From NCBI RefSeq assembly GCF_003589595.1, contig NW_020653200.1:8537975-8601974 (forward strand): a stretch of DNA of 64,000 bases, given 5' to 3'. The DNA comes from Hyposmocoma kahamanoa (Eukaryota; Arthropoda; Insecta; Lepidoptera; Cosmopterigidae). Position 1 is the first letter of the stretch. Each line of letters starts with the position of its first letter. Shown here piece after piece: positions 1-10,989 of the stretch. The translations under genes and the position numbers were made by a program. Under the pieces are notes generated by a model. The model was not told where the DNA came from, did no database searches, and saw nothing but the letters and a program-made list of their open reading frames with translations.

Positions 1-206
1 CTGCACTCACTACCTTTAACAATAAAAGCTTTTTCAAGTGTTTTTCTTATGTATCTATTTATTTAAGGATGTCATAATAAAATGATAACTTTGTAATTTG
101 TTTACTGCCTGGCTAAACGTAGGGTAACTTTACTAACCACGGTCTGCGTCAAATTATTTGTTTATTGTTATTATTGTTGTTATTATTCGATTACCTATCT
201 TATTAT
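1..206. other. AT-rich, nothing recognised
   Basis: AT-rich sequence with short ATT runs. No reading frame, splice-flanked exon or inverted repeat was recognised. Confidence 0.5.
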
Positions 207-250
207 TCGGTTACCTATGTTGAGTGTGTGCGTTATTTATTTATTTATTA
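207..250 (+). repeat. SINE-A 3' tail remnant
   Basis: CTATGTTGAGTGTGTGCGTT followed by TTATTTATT matches the 3' end of the tRNA-derived SINE at 62990-63208. Only the tail is present. The same tail occurs inside copia-1 near 23800-23850. Confidence 0.5.
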
Positions 251-838
251 TTTATCTTATTATCTTCATATCTGATATTGATTATAAAGCCCATCTAGCA
301 GTTGGTAGTATTATTATGTTTTCATTGTTTGTTAGATGCAGCTACGTCATGATATATTCAATTTTACAAAGGTAATTTTAATTACTCGAGATTAAAATTA
401 GCCAAAATTGATTTTGTAACTTGTTATTGTATGAAAATGTCTGCAAGTAGTTTTATTGTACAAAAAAAAGAGATTTTGAAAATTTGAAATTCTAACGATT
501 GACGATCAGGGTCCATAGCTGAAATAAAATATAAATACATGCGTTAATTTTAAGCTTATTGTAATGTAATTATCATCATGACAACATATGACTTCAACCT
601 CTTACATGTTGACATGTTTGTTGTACCTTGCTGATTGAATACATTCAACATAATAATATTTTCATTAGCAATCGTTGCATAATGAGCATTCTTAAAGTCG
701 AGTGCCGTGTTAGGCCACTGAGTGGCCTAATCACGGGATTTTGAGACCTAATTATGTAATGATACATGACAATACTTTTTGTACGAGTAAATAAAATAAA
801 AAACATAACCAATATTTAATATATATTTTGTTAACAAT
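251..838. other. AT-rich, one short palindrome
   Basis: No coding signal seen. The only structure is an imperfect palindrome at 705-736 centred on GGCCACTGAGTGGCC. Confidence 0.5.
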
Positions 839-840
839 TA

Positions 841-1831
841 GGGTAGCCTGGTTTAAGACGACGCACTTAAGGCTTAAGGTTTGAGATCGTGTAGAATGAA
901 AACAAAAAGTGTTAGAAAATCAGCTATTGTTTTATTTTATGGTCTACTTATCTGACTCTTACATACTAGCGTGAAAAGTAGTTATATTTAACAGTGTGGT
1001 TGTAATTATAAAAAAGTGCAACGTGGGTTTTGCGTACTCTTACACTGTGCTATGGATAAGAGTACGCATGTGCGTCGGCAAGAGTACGCAACACCTTTTT
1101 TGAAAGGGCTTCGTTTATCGAAATCACGAATCACCTCCATACCTTTCTGGTAATGTGCCTTTTTGTCTCGGCATGCATGGGCCTTAGCTCATGGAGAGCT
1201 GAGAAGAGTCTACTTGTGGCGCGGACATACCTCAGTTAGGGTGGTGGTGGTGCTTCAGGTGCTCTTGCAGCCGATATTTCAGACATATTCGGAGCACATG
1301 CCTCAGGTCTGTTAAGCCTTCAAAAATACTAGACTCCCACAAAAGGTTACAGTTCATTTAGAACGAGGCGTAGCGACAGAAATTTTATTCAGAAGTACAC
1401 TTTTCTAAAAAAAATGGTATGAGACTACGCGCGTACTCTTGCAACCTGTCAAATTGCGTACTCTTGCACACTTCAGCCATTTCAGAATAAAACTGCTATC
1501 AACCCCATATGTTGCAAGTGACCAGAATCGTTTGCAGTTTGACCTCTAGACGAGTTTTTGGGCGATTTCATACAAATATAGTTTTAAAAAAATATGCTTA
1601 ATTTAGTCTCAGTAACAATTTGAAAATACCAAAAAGTTTTATGCAAATACATCAAAATGTTGACTTAGGTAGTTTCTTAGTTTTCAATAATTTTTGATAA
1701 TTTTTCCGCACAACAAACTCTACTTACTAGCACTACAAAATGACACTGAACTTAGCTGCGTATTGTAATAACTTCTCGGCAATCTATATTCAGTACTCTT
1801 ATCGGATGCGTCATCTTAGACCAGGCTACCC
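841..1831. mobile_element. 991-bp non-autonomous DNA transposon with TIRs
   Basis: The left end begins GGGTAGCCTGGTTTAAGACG and the right end is its inverted form with few mismatches (GGGTAGCCTGGTCTAAGATG on the minus strand). Both ends are flanked by TA, as in a TA target duplication. Inside there is no transposase frame. Six copies of a motif close to GCGTACTCTTGC sit near the ends: about 1031, 1056, 1079, 1430 and 1456, plus a shortened copy at 1793, in both orientations. Clustered subterminal motifs of this kind are usual transposase-binding sites in DNA transposons. The superfamily is not identified. Confidence 0.75.
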
Positions 1832-1833
1832 TA

Positions 1834-2134
1834 TTATTCGTGACAACAAACGCGACTACATTCATAATCCTGCACTAGCGGCGGACGGCAAGGCAGAGTG
1901 CAATGCAGGATAATGAATGCCCCCTTTTAGATAGCAAAAATACGACGTTCTTGAAACTCTCTATAATTCTGTGTACGGTACTATATAATATGCATTATAG
2001 TTCTGTGTACACAACTTTAATGAATTTTTTAGCTCAGTGGCTAGTACCATTGATAATAGAATTTTTATTCAGAACTAAAATGAACGCCTTTATGATATGC
2101 CTTTAAGATATAAAAGGTTATTTTTGGTATACAA
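1834..2134. other. nothing recognised
   Basis: AT-rich. A 67-codon frame at 1903-2106 has no recognisable motif and is probably chance. Confidence 0.5.
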
Positions 2135-2734
2135 TGTTTCAATCCATTCGAAACAAAAGGTAAACAAGCAAGTCACTGACCTGATCATAGACGGTTTAGT
2201 AATGGCCAATTTTACTGCCAACAAAAAATCGATTAATTGAATGAATTGATTTGTTTAATTGAGTCATATTAGCGGTTTTCCCTACATATCCTATGAAAGC
2301 ATATTTATTTAAAGGTTTCGAAATCTTAATTTTAAATCCTCCTTCAAATGCTTATACTTAGACACTCGTTCAATTGCGATTGAAATTTTCGATTTACTAA
2401 TCAATTACAAAAACTTTAATTGAATGAACCGAATGTTTTTTCCGTCAAGCACTTTAGTTATTATTAGATATTTTCGACCCTTAGAGTCGTATTCCAGAAC
2501 TCTAATCAATGCTCAAGTCAGGACTTGATGGCAAACCTAATGGCAAGTACTTGAGTATGGTGTCTAGTGCTTAAATCATACTCAAGTTCTGACTTGAGCA
2601 TTGAGTAGATTTCTGGAATACGACCATAGATATAGACTATTCATATATAGTTACTTATTCGATTTATTCAGTGATTGCTTTAGAATTGTAACCAAGATGT
2701 TTTGTTTACTTTTCGTCTTAAAATGGATTGAAAC
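2135..2734. mobile_element. 600-bp TIR element hosting a nested MITE
   Basis: GTTTCAATCCATT at 2135 is repeated inverted at 2722-2734 (AATGGATTGAAAC), and the similarity continues inward through GTAAACAA on both sides. No transposase frame is present. A second palindromic element (2486-2624) lies within it. No clear target duplication is visible. Confidence 0.5.
2486..2624. mobile_element. 139-bp palindromic MITE
   Basis: GTCGTATTCCAGAACTCTA at the left end faces AGATTTCTGGAATACGAC at the right end. Pairing continues inward (CAATGCTCAAGTCAG / CTGACTTGAGCATTG). The arms cover about 40 bases each, so the element is essentially one hairpin without coding capacity. Confidence 0.65.
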
Positions 2735-3069
2735 AGACTATAGTTCAGGTTATTGACCGCCGCTTCTGGTAAACTTTGCCGACACGTTGGTAGTTTTGAC
2801 CATTGCTGGGCACAGATAGAGTAAGAAACTACTGCTGTTAACGATCACCGGCACTAAGCATGTAAACTAGCTACCTATTGCTAATGTTCTACAGTAAACT
2901 ATAAATCATCTTGACGCAACGAGATCTTCAATATCCTTTACATCAGCTCCTTGGTTTGCCTGTTACTGGTCACATATATTCACAACTGGAGTTCTAATTT
3001 TTTACTTGGCGATCTCGCTTTAATTTTTTTACTCCTTAAATGTAGGCATGTAGCTTACCATTTTGTTCC
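2735..3069. other. nothing recognised
   Basis: No exon, repeat or inverted repeat recognised between the 600-bp element and the 1.15-kb repeat. Confidence 0.5.
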
Positions 3070-3668
3070 GATTACAAAACAATAGGCAGACAGAGCATAC
3101 GCAACAAACGAAGCGAAGCCACTTTTCATTTATTGTGTGCGTAACAAATAGGAGGAGCACTCTACAGTGTCTTACACGCAACATATGTAAGATTGCCATA
3201 AGCTGCGAAAAAATTTCCGTATTTCTTTCTGTTGCTTTCTATAATACTATTACAAACTAAAAATGTTATTTTGCAATATAAGTACTAAAGTGATATTAGA
3301 ATATCAAGCAAATTATATGCAATATAAGTTAATATTTAATTGTTAATATTTGGTTTACATCACACATCAGAAAAAGAATATTTTATTAAGAGATTTTAAA
3401 TTGGAAAATTTTGATAGTTCAAAATATTTATTTCAATCACAGTTACGCAATATCTTATTAACCTTTATTTTGCACACATTTTTTATAATGCTACCGTTTT
3501 GCGTCTATACATCGAGCATTCTCATCATCTCACCAACAAATATTTTTCTATTAATTTTTTTATTAAATTAACTTTGTAACCAATTCCATACCATTGACGA
3601 TTATGTTCTAATTTGACAAAAATTGTTTGGTTACCAATAAAACTCTTTAGGACCTGTGAAGTTATGTA

Positions 3669-3778
3669 CAGTCAAGAGCACATCAAGCTTGACACTTTGT
3701 ACTTTGGACTGTTCTTATCGTAAGCGGCATACAGTTGCATTTAAGTCTTAAGTGTCAAGTTTGACGTGCTCTTGACTG
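3669..3778. mobile_element. 110-bp Tc1-type MITE, copy 1
   Basis: The ends are CAGTCAAGAGCACATCAAGC and its near-perfect inverse, flanked by TA on both sides. A CAGT start with a TA target duplication is the Tc1/mariner signature. Related copies lie at 11976-12580 and 14727-14830. Confidence 0.75.
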
Positions 3779-3791
3779 TACATACATTATA

Positions 3792-5437
3792 ATTTATTTA
3801 TTTATTTATTTATTTAAACTTTATTGTACAATACACTGAAGTACAAATCGCTTATTTGGTGCTACATTGATGTAATTGTAATTTTGGCAAATTTGGATAA
3901 AGGATGTTAATATGTAATTAATTAAGTCTTAATTCAATTATGCCAAAATTGCAATTAAGTCAATGTTGCACTAAATGAGCGAAATGGCGGACTTAATGCC
4001 ATAAGGCATTCTCTACCAGTCAACCATTGGGCCAAACAGAAAAAAAACACAATAGGTTGGTGCTACACTTAAACAAGAAGAAATAGAAATACTAGAAAAC
4101 TAATCGATAATTTGTATGGTATAAATAAATAATATACAATAAACATACTTATTATACATACATAATAAACTTACATATATATATTATAATAATAAATAAT
4201 ATGATATATGTACCCAAAGCAACATTAAACAGTGTCTTAATTTTGACTATTGTCAAACAGATGCTTGCGCAACATGCGCTTGAAAGATAATTTGGTCTGA
4301 GCTTGTCTTACATGGAGCGGGAGCGCGTTCCAAAGACGAATTGCATGAAGGGTAAAAGAATTAGACAAAAAATCAGTGCGATGAGAAGGAATGGAAAGCT
4401 TAAGGCTACGGGAAGATCGAAATTCGCAACCCGGTCGAGCGTTTTGAAATTGAAATGAACATTTAAGATAATCAGGTGCAACCGGGTCGAACAAGATGGA
4501 GAAAAGAGTGGTTAAAATTCTTAAGGACCTGCGTTCACGGATGGGAAGCCAATTTAGTTGACGACGACAAGCAGATATATGGTCATACTTCCGCAGACCA
4601 AAAATAAACCTAATGCAGTTGTTAAGAAGACGATCTGATCTATTCAAAAAGACTTGAGAGATGTTACTGTAACACACGTCAGCATAATCAATCACAGGCA
4701 ACACTAGAGCTTGAACAACGAGAGTTTTGGCTTTAATTGGAAGAAAGTTCTTAAACCTGTATAGAGCTCTTAGTGTATCTGTAACCCTACGACAAACGTC
4801 AGACACCTGGGAATCCCACGTAAGGCCTGTGTCAATAATAAGCCCCAGGTTTTTTACCTGATTTGACAGAGGAATCACTACGTTCTCTTACATTATTGGT
4901 GGCACGCACGACAGATCACAAGACGAAAAAAGGCGTGAGCTTCCAAGGATGATGGCTTGACACTTGGAAGGGTTGACATTGATACCAAACCTTTGGGACC
5001 AAACCGAGACGCGATGAAGGTCATCATTAATTAATACAATCGCATCACTTATGCCACCGACATTAACCTCGGTATAAAGCTGCAAGTCGTCGGCATACAG
5101 GTGGTAAGAACATTTGATGCTGGACGTAATCAGATTTATGAAAATAGAAAACAAGAGAAGAGAGAGAATTTCGCCCTGAGGTACCCCGGAAGTGAGCTTA
5201 CACCATTCTGAGAACGAGCGATCAATACGAATCGCTTGTTGGCGATCGCGGAGATAAGAAGAGAACCATTGAGCTGCCATTGAAGAGATATTTAGGTGGT
5301 CTAAGGTAGCAAGGAGAAAGTCATGATCCACGACGTTGAAAGCATTGGAGAAGTCAATTAGGACCAGCACAGTAAGTAGAGTACAGTCCATGCCCCTCCT
5401 TACATCCTCAACAATCTTTAGCAATGCAGTATAATCA
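3792..5437 (-). mobile_element. 5'-truncated CR1/Jockey-like LINE with AAAT tail
   Basis: On the minus strand this holds the second half of a LINE ORF2 (5424-4237), a 3' untranslated region, and an (AAAT)n tail at about 3792-3815. The 5' end stops abruptly around 5437, where the host 1.15-kb repeat resumes. Truncation from the 5' end is the usual outcome of target-primed reverse transcription. Confidence 0.8.
4237..5424 (-). pseudogene. LINE ORF2 remnant (reverse transcriptase palm and thumb)
   Basis: The frame carries reverse-transcriptase motifs in order: DFSNAFNVVDH (first catalytic Asp region), SGVPQGEILS, and the YADDLQLY catalytic box. After these come thumb-type sequences VKNLGLIIDTGLTW and the C-terminal RLWNALPLHVRQ. 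A single in-frame TAA at 4888-4890 divides the frame; otherwise it reads through from 5424 to 4237. The endonuclease domain and the N-terminal RT fingers are missing through 5' truncation. Non-LTR retrotransposons use this enzyme to copy their RNA at a nicked target. The motifs suggest a CR1/L2/Jockey-type element, but the clade needs a tree. Confidence 0.85.
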
Positions 5438-6136
5438 TTTTTTTTTTATTGACACGTTTTCTTACAAAATCACTCTGTTTATGACATGTGCACATAACAA
5501 TGAAAGTTCTCTGTATCGATAGGGCTAAAATTTTAGCTCGTTTTGAACATTTTCTTTTATGTAGTTAAAATTACGGTGATTAGACATTGGTTTGAGAATA
5601 ATTTAGGTAAATCTGAGTTACCTAAAAAACAATTTTGGATCGCTGCATTTGGACATTCTGTGTGTATATGCATGTATTATTTAATTTCTGTACAAATGTA
5701 TAAATTATTCGATGCTCCCATGCATATTTACCTAATTTCAGGAAACTCATTCCAATATAAACTACATACAACAAACATATACACTACAACAATATAAACT
5801 ACATGGCAACACATTCGTATTTATGTCGAGGTTCTGTGTTCCGAGAGAATCTCAAAAAATATCGGGTAAATAAATTACAAAACAGTTAAATTACCTATAG
5901 TTCCATGTGAAAAGATATTCATCTTATTTTTTTTTTGTTTTTCGAAACAATGTTTAAAGACACAAGACGGCATTTTGAAACATAAAACATTTTTAAACTA
6001 ATCACTCGTGACATGCAAACAATGCAACGCTGAGCTTAGGACTGACGCGAGTTTGTATTAGTTTTTGAATTTATATTTGCTTTGGTAGCTTCACTTTCGT
6101 GTTCGGCGCGCTCTATCTACCTATTGTTTTGTAATC

Positions 6137-6837
6137 TGAGTTTAAGAGAAATAGGATTCTAGTTTTTTAGCGTTAAAAATGCAGTAGGAAATACAACCCC
6201 ATAAATGACATGGCTGTAAACTGGAAACAATAAACTGTCGGTCCAACCAGTATCTTTTGCAGTGAAACCTACGGAGTCCCGTGTGTGTCCCCGAGGGATA
6301 TACACAGGACTCCATGATAAGCGGCTTTTAGTGCGCCGCGTTACAGCACCGATGACCAGAAAGAAGGCTGGTAGCTACTTCCACTACAGAATAAGCTTAG
6401 TTATCAATGTTTTCTACACTGCCAGCCTTCTGGACACGATTTATTTCATTTTTAATTCTTAAATGTAAAACTTTAAGACTTTCTTTTTTCTCTTCTCTTC
6501 TACATTGAACCTATATAGCGGACTCTATCAATGGGTTAAAGTGTGGGTGTTAACAACTAGTGCGCAAGGCCAAAGCAAATGTACTTACAGCTTATTAATT
6601 TATTAGAAAACACGTATAGCTTTCAAAGCAAAACAGCAAACAAAAATCAAGAAATGGCGCCAAAACAATCACATTTAAATTTTACGTTTAAATACAAAAC
6701 TAAGCTTAAAAAGACCATATCACAAAATATATACAAAGAGATTGGTAGCGACTGCTGTGATTTGGTACCACCTATGGTGCAACACTATTTGTTTTATTTG
6801 AATGTGGGAGTCAGAAGGGTTTGAAGGGTATCAAAAA
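6137..6837. other. nothing recognised
   Basis: Open frames at 6262-6462 and 6579-6824 have no recognisable domain and no supporting splice context. No repeat was seen. Confidence 0.45.
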
Positions 6838-7440
6838 AATTTGTACTTCCATCAGAACGAAGTTTTAGCAATATCAAAGGTACACCCGCCATATTGACTG
6901 TCATTAGGAAGGGTGTACCTCGGATTAGGTACCAGTATTAATAAATACTAAATATAATAACTATAAAAACTTCTTATTCCAAAAATTTTTACCTTAATAG
7001 TACTCTGAAGTAAAAGAAACTCCAGCTCGATCTGCTGGTTAGTTTCTGAGAAATAAGACAAAATATGTGGAGATTTCAGAGTGCCGTGCGCATCTAAACG
7101 AATCCTGACATCTTTGGTGCCAAAAAAATGTACCAAAATTGTACTATTCAGTACTTATTCTTAAAAAATTTGTACGTCTCTCATAACGAAGATAAAGCGA
7201 AATCAAAATTATGCATATTTTCGTAATTTTTAAAAAATAAATTTTCGCCTTTTATTTGGGTAACTAGCTAAAAGATTCCACCATACAGCTTCTTCATATG
7301 TCAGTATTTTTCCTTGTTTTATTGGAAAAGTTTTTTTATTGTAAAGATTTTTTTGTTGTAATTGACAGTCAATACGGCGAGTGTACCTTTGATCCGTTAA
7401 GGTACATCCGCCATTCTGACTCTCACTATTTGAAGCCATG
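6838..7440. repeat. compound inverted and direct repeat
   Basis: ATCAAAGGTACACCCGCC at about 6871 is repeated inverted near 7380-7395 together with the adjoining TATTGACTGTCA. A third related block (GGTACATCCGCCATTCTGAC) lies at about 7401. The stretch near 6838 (AATTTGTAC, then AACGAAG) is also repeated directly at about 7167. It may be a degraded foldback element. The minus-strand frame 7230-7454 inside it has no known domain. Confidence 0.4.
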
Positions 7441-7454
7441 TAAATATCTCTCAC

Positions 7455-7835
7455 CCTTGTTGTAATAAGGCCACATCTGCAAAATTACAACTTTTCAGGA
7501 GAAAGGTTTAACTATTCTAAGAACGAAATAGTTGATAAACTTTCTTATGCTTACAGAGGAGAGTTAAAATATATCACATAAAAATAATTTGTTTCATGTA
7601 GTTCGTATTAGTTTCGTGATTTTCATGCGATAAAAGCACTTTTGACGTATGATCATACGTGGCTTTATTATATCAAAAAGAAGGTCTATCGATTTAACCA
7701 ATTAAATTAATCGAATTGTTACCATATTTAGAGATTTCCTTAATTTATAGATTTAAAATTACCTAACTAGACGATCGACTTTACAATTTTAAGACTTATA
7801 TGTGTAGATATTAAGGTATAAATGTAATTTGTCAG
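7455..7835 (+). other. upstream flank of the Kunitz exon
   Basis: Presumed intron or 5' flank of the Kunitz gene. No signal-peptide exon or promoter could be identified here. Confidence 0.4.
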
Positions 7836-8671
7836 ATGATGGAGAGCACGCAATAACGCACCTTAAGCTGCCACCAGCAGTATTTTGCCGTTTGCAACCC
7901 GATTTCGGCTATTGTGATGGATACTACCCCAGGTAAAAAATCAGTATGACCAGCGGACATTTCCCATAACTTCGGGTATTTTTATCGTTATCGTACAATG
8001 TTGTCTTATTTTACAGTGATGTATCATAATTATATTCGATAGCTTACTTTATTGTTCTTTTTGCTTGGTGAAATGGTATCGTGGTTGCGTAGATTTTGAA
8101 GCGCGTGAGATAGGCGCGGAGACAATCATCGCACATGTTCAAAGCGTGAAACTCACAGAGAGCGGGTGCGGGTCGGGCGTGTGTCGGGTCGGGACCGCGG
8201 CGGGTCTAATTCCGGGTATGTATGTGGACGACAACACTAGTGTATCTCTAATAACAATCGAGTGAACGTATAAAAAAATAAAATTTTGCGGAACTTTGTG
8301 TTTTTTTATCGAGCTAAGTTTAGTCAATGGTGTTTCGGGTTCCAAATTAGTTCACTACTGATATTTGTTGTTTTTATTATCAAATAAAAAAAGTTCGTAT
8401 TTTTTAATGGCGGAAAGCTGATTTTCCATGTGTTCGAAATACATCAAAACCTCTAATTTACGTCTCACTTTAATTAAAGGTACTTTATGACAAGTTATGA
8501 CGATTTTGAATATATATTTTTTTTAATTTCAGCTTCTACTTTGATTTGACCAATCGACGCTGTGTAGGATTTTCATATAGTGGTTGTGGAGGTAACGCCA
8601 ACAGATTTCAGACTTCTCAACAATGCGCCTCTGTATGCAAGACTCAGATAAATTTTGAGCCAGCTGCATGA
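7836..8671 (+). CDS. Kunitz (BPTI) domain serine-protease-inhibitor-like gene, two 3' coding exons
   Basis: Exon A (7836-7932) follows TTTGTCAG and ends CCCAG|GTAAAA; exon B (8533-8671) follows TTTAATTTCAG and ends in TGA. Exon A encodes FCRLQPDFGYCDGYYP and exon B starts FYFDLTNRRCVGF and contains YSGCGGNANRF. The intron splits an AGC codon. After splicing, the six cysteines are separated by 8, 15, 7, 12 and 3 residues, the canonical Kunitz pattern, and the conserved GC-GGN and Phe positions are present. Kunitz domains are small secreted disulphide-rich proteins that usually block the active site of S1 proteases. The P1 residue, just after the second cysteine, is Asp, not Lys or Arg, so trypsin inhibition is unlikely and the target is unknown. 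The signal-peptide exon was not found; the first base of the split codon before 7836 must come from it. The protein ends shortly after the domain. Confidence 0.85.
7933..8532 (+). other. Kunitz gene intron with a GC-rich patch
   Basis: A 600-base GT-AG intron with a polypyrimidine run before the acceptor. Bases 8090-8220 are unusually GC-rich for this window and contain GGGTCGGG repeats. The open frame over them (8065-8265) has no recognised domain. Confidence 0.65.
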
Positions 8672-8731
8672 AACCATACATCGAAAACGGTAAATGTGTA
8701 CCTGGATATTAATTTGAATATTGTGGAATAT

Positions 8732-8737
8732 AATAAA
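8732..8737 (+). terminator. poly(A) signal of the Kunitz gene
   Basis: AATAAA lies 61 bases after the stop codon; a second AATAAA follows at about 8785. Either is well placed for 3'-end formation. Confidence 0.5.
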
Positions 8738-8818
8738 TAAATTGCAACTATTATGTTTTTTCTTATACAATGTTAGTTCAGGCAATAAAAATGCTGTACG
8801 TATTTTTGATATCGAGTT

Positions 8819-8905
8819 GTTAGGTTTTCGCGGTTGTTACATTTAGTAAATCAAATTATTTTTTCGGACCTACGTCGCGTACCTATAGTTGGTTGTCAAA
8901 CATCT
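8819..8905 (+). repeat. AACGTTTCGG-type repeat, truncated copy
   Basis: TTAGGTTTTCGCGGTTGTTACA followed by TTTTTTCGGACC matches the start of the foldback repeat at 30101-30380; the rest is missing. Confidence 0.5.
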
Positions 8906-10222
8906 TGAAATGGCGGACGCAGAAGTGGTCCCTTTTGAAAATGAATTCACATCGGATTGTTCCTCACATTTCGCCATTTCACTAAATTGTGTGAATATAA
9001 ATTTAAAGTTTCAAATTATTCCCATTGATTCGGTAAGGAATGTTTTTGAGCTTTTTATTAATTATCTCGTTTCCGCGAGCATGTTAATGCGTCATTACGC
9101 ATGTTAAAACAAGACAAAACATAATGTCATAGATTAATAACCAATAGAGTGTTCTACACAATAATATAGTATGTTTAATACGAATAAAACAGTTTTTATG
9201 GTGACCATAATATAAAAAAGAGTAAGTTGCACGGTCTAAAGATTTTATTTCAGGAAGTTATACTCATTTACTTCGTATGCCTTGAGGCGCAGCATAGAGG
9301 GTCACCATAAGTTTATTTATCACTATGTATTTCAATGTATCTACTGTAACCTATGTTGACGAATAAATATATTTGAATTTAAATTGTAAGGAAAATTAAT
9401 AACTTAACATCGAAATAAAAAAATACAGACAATTAATAATCTAGTTCAGACACAGATGTCTTGCTGTAAATGCAATATTGCAAGCTTAACACTGTCCATG
9501 TGAAATTTGTAAGTTTCTGAAATAAAAAAATAATTTAATAATTTCAACAACTCGACTGTAATTTTTCTTTTACATAAATTGTTTTTCTTTTTAGTAATTC
9601 GTATGTTCTCTTCTTTTAAACAATTAAATAATGCCATCGTGTGTACGTTGGTATCGCAAAAAATCTTCAAAAATATCAGTACAGAAGTGTGAATAACCTT
9701 CTACAGGTACGCGATTCATTTGTTTTGGTTTTGTTATGTATTATCATACAATTACGATAATACTGTAGTCTAGGCTCTACTCTATGAGTAGAAGTACTGG
9801 CTGAGTAAATATAGATTTGTATTTAGAATGTGTTTAAGAAAATAGAGAGAGAAAAGAACATCTTGGCAGATCTAGAAGTAGCCTTCGTAAGTGAACATGT
9901 AAAAAAATACAATAAACATCTAATTTTGAAGTTAATCCCAGTTTATAGTTATAAAATACCTCCTAACCGCTACGCAACCTGAGCTACGCCCCCAGGTTAT
10001 AATACTATCTCAATATTATCTGCCTGCCTAGCTCATTCCCAATCCCAAAAGGTATAATAGACTGTCGCGTCTGTTCACGGTTCTACGGTACTGATACTCC
10101 GACAAAATTCAACACTAAAACAAAACACTTTCACTATTGATAGTGTTTTGTTTGCAACATATAGTTTCTGTAGTGTTATGTTTTGCACACAAATTGAAGT
10201 CTTTGAATTGAATTAATTCATA
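8906..10222. other. AT-rich, nothing recognised
   Basis: No gene seen. A small inverted pair (TATGGTGACCATAA near 9198; GGTCACCATAAG near 9300) may mark a decayed element. Frames at 8889-9107 and 9446-9670 lack motifs. Confidence 0.45.
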
Positions 10223-10460
10223 ATTGCCGTGGTCGAGTGGCACGCACACCGGTTTTCATGGTGTCGCCATCCCTAAGATTCAGCCGGCTGGATCAATGTA
10301 GAAAAACTAAGTTTTCTATGTTATCTGAAATCTGGGTGTTTGTGGTACCATCGTTGTTTCTGATGTCCATAACGTAAGTCTTTTAGGAGTACTTAGTTAC
10401 TTATTTCGAGATCAGAGTAACGTAGGTGATGTTGTCTACATAACGTAAATATTTATGTCT
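10223..10460 (+). mobile_element. SINE-D, tRNA-derived
   Basis: The head GCCGTGGTCGAGTGGC contains a good polymerase III A box. Next come ACACCGGTTTTCATGG and a body with GTAGAAAAACTAAGTTTTCT, GGGTGTTTGTGGTACC and ATCAGAGTAACGTA, then an AT-rich tail. I recognise this layout as a lepidopteran SINE type. The B box region is degenerate, so the copy is probably dead. Confidence 0.7.
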
Positions 10461-10769
10461 ATATTCCTTTTAAATTATACTGCGTATTATGAGCAACACG
10501 CAATAGATGGTTTCGTTATTTCTGGATTAAGTTTCAGGTTCGGTAATTGAGGAACGAACAAAGACACTGCGTTTGATTCTCACGATAATTATATTAACTT
10601 GCTTACACTGCAAAACAACAATGTCGGGAAGGATAAGTAGGCTCTTGCAGCCATGTTTCGTCATTGTTTTGTCTATTTTGTACATTATTAAGGGTTACCT
10701 CTCTCAAAAATATTTATGTAATGATATTCTATTGTATTTTGGACCGATTAAAAAAAAGTAAATGTAGTA
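10461..10769. other. nothing firm
   Basis: A 46-codon frame from ATG at 10621 has a hydrophobic stretch (CFVIVLSILYII) but no other support. Nothing else seen. Confidence 0.4.
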
Positions 10770-10989
10770 TAAGGGCGCCATCAAATTAGACGTTTGTATA
10801 AGCGCAGCAATAATAAATTTCGTACAATACTTAGAAGTTCATTTGCAGCGCCACGGTCGTGACACGCACGCGCCACTTTTGCAGTCACATGTGAACTAAA
10901 AATTATTGAAGCGCCACAGTGTCGCGGCTGTCGCACCACTGTCGCCCCACTGCACCGCTTTTACAAGTATCTAATTTGAAGCCACCTAA
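10770..10989. mobile_element. 220-bp palindromic MITE
   Basis: AGGGCGCCATCAAATTAGAC at the left faces GTATCTAATTTGAAGCCACC at the right, with pairing continuing through TATAAGCG / GCTTTTA. The interior is rich in GTCGTGAC and GCGCCAC blocks. No coding capacity. Confidence 0.65.

Larger units (their letters stand above)
3070..6136 (-). mobile_element. 1.15-kb TIR repeat, copy 1, interrupted
   Basis: The outer ends are inverted repeats: GATTACAAAACAATAGGCAG at 3070 and its inverse ending at 6136. The two outer parts (about 3070-3617 and 5440-6136) align, in inverted orientation, along the full length of copy 2 at 36072-37220. Shared landmarks are the GGCGCGCTC terminus, a GTAAATCTGAGTTACCTAAA block and the GTGTGCGTAACAAATAGG block. 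The middle is occupied by a later MITE and a truncated LINE. No transposase frame is visible, so it is probably non-autonomous. Confidence 0.65.

Noticed and set aside
1903..2106. Small membrane protein gene
   Set aside because: Hydrophobicity is expected from AT-rich codons; no splice, promoter or conservation evidence is visible.
6408..6470. Signal-peptide exon for the Kunitz gene (hydrophobic start before a GTAAAA)
   Set aside because: The hydrophobic stretch is poor, the donor is weak, and many similar chance cases exist in AT-rich DNA.
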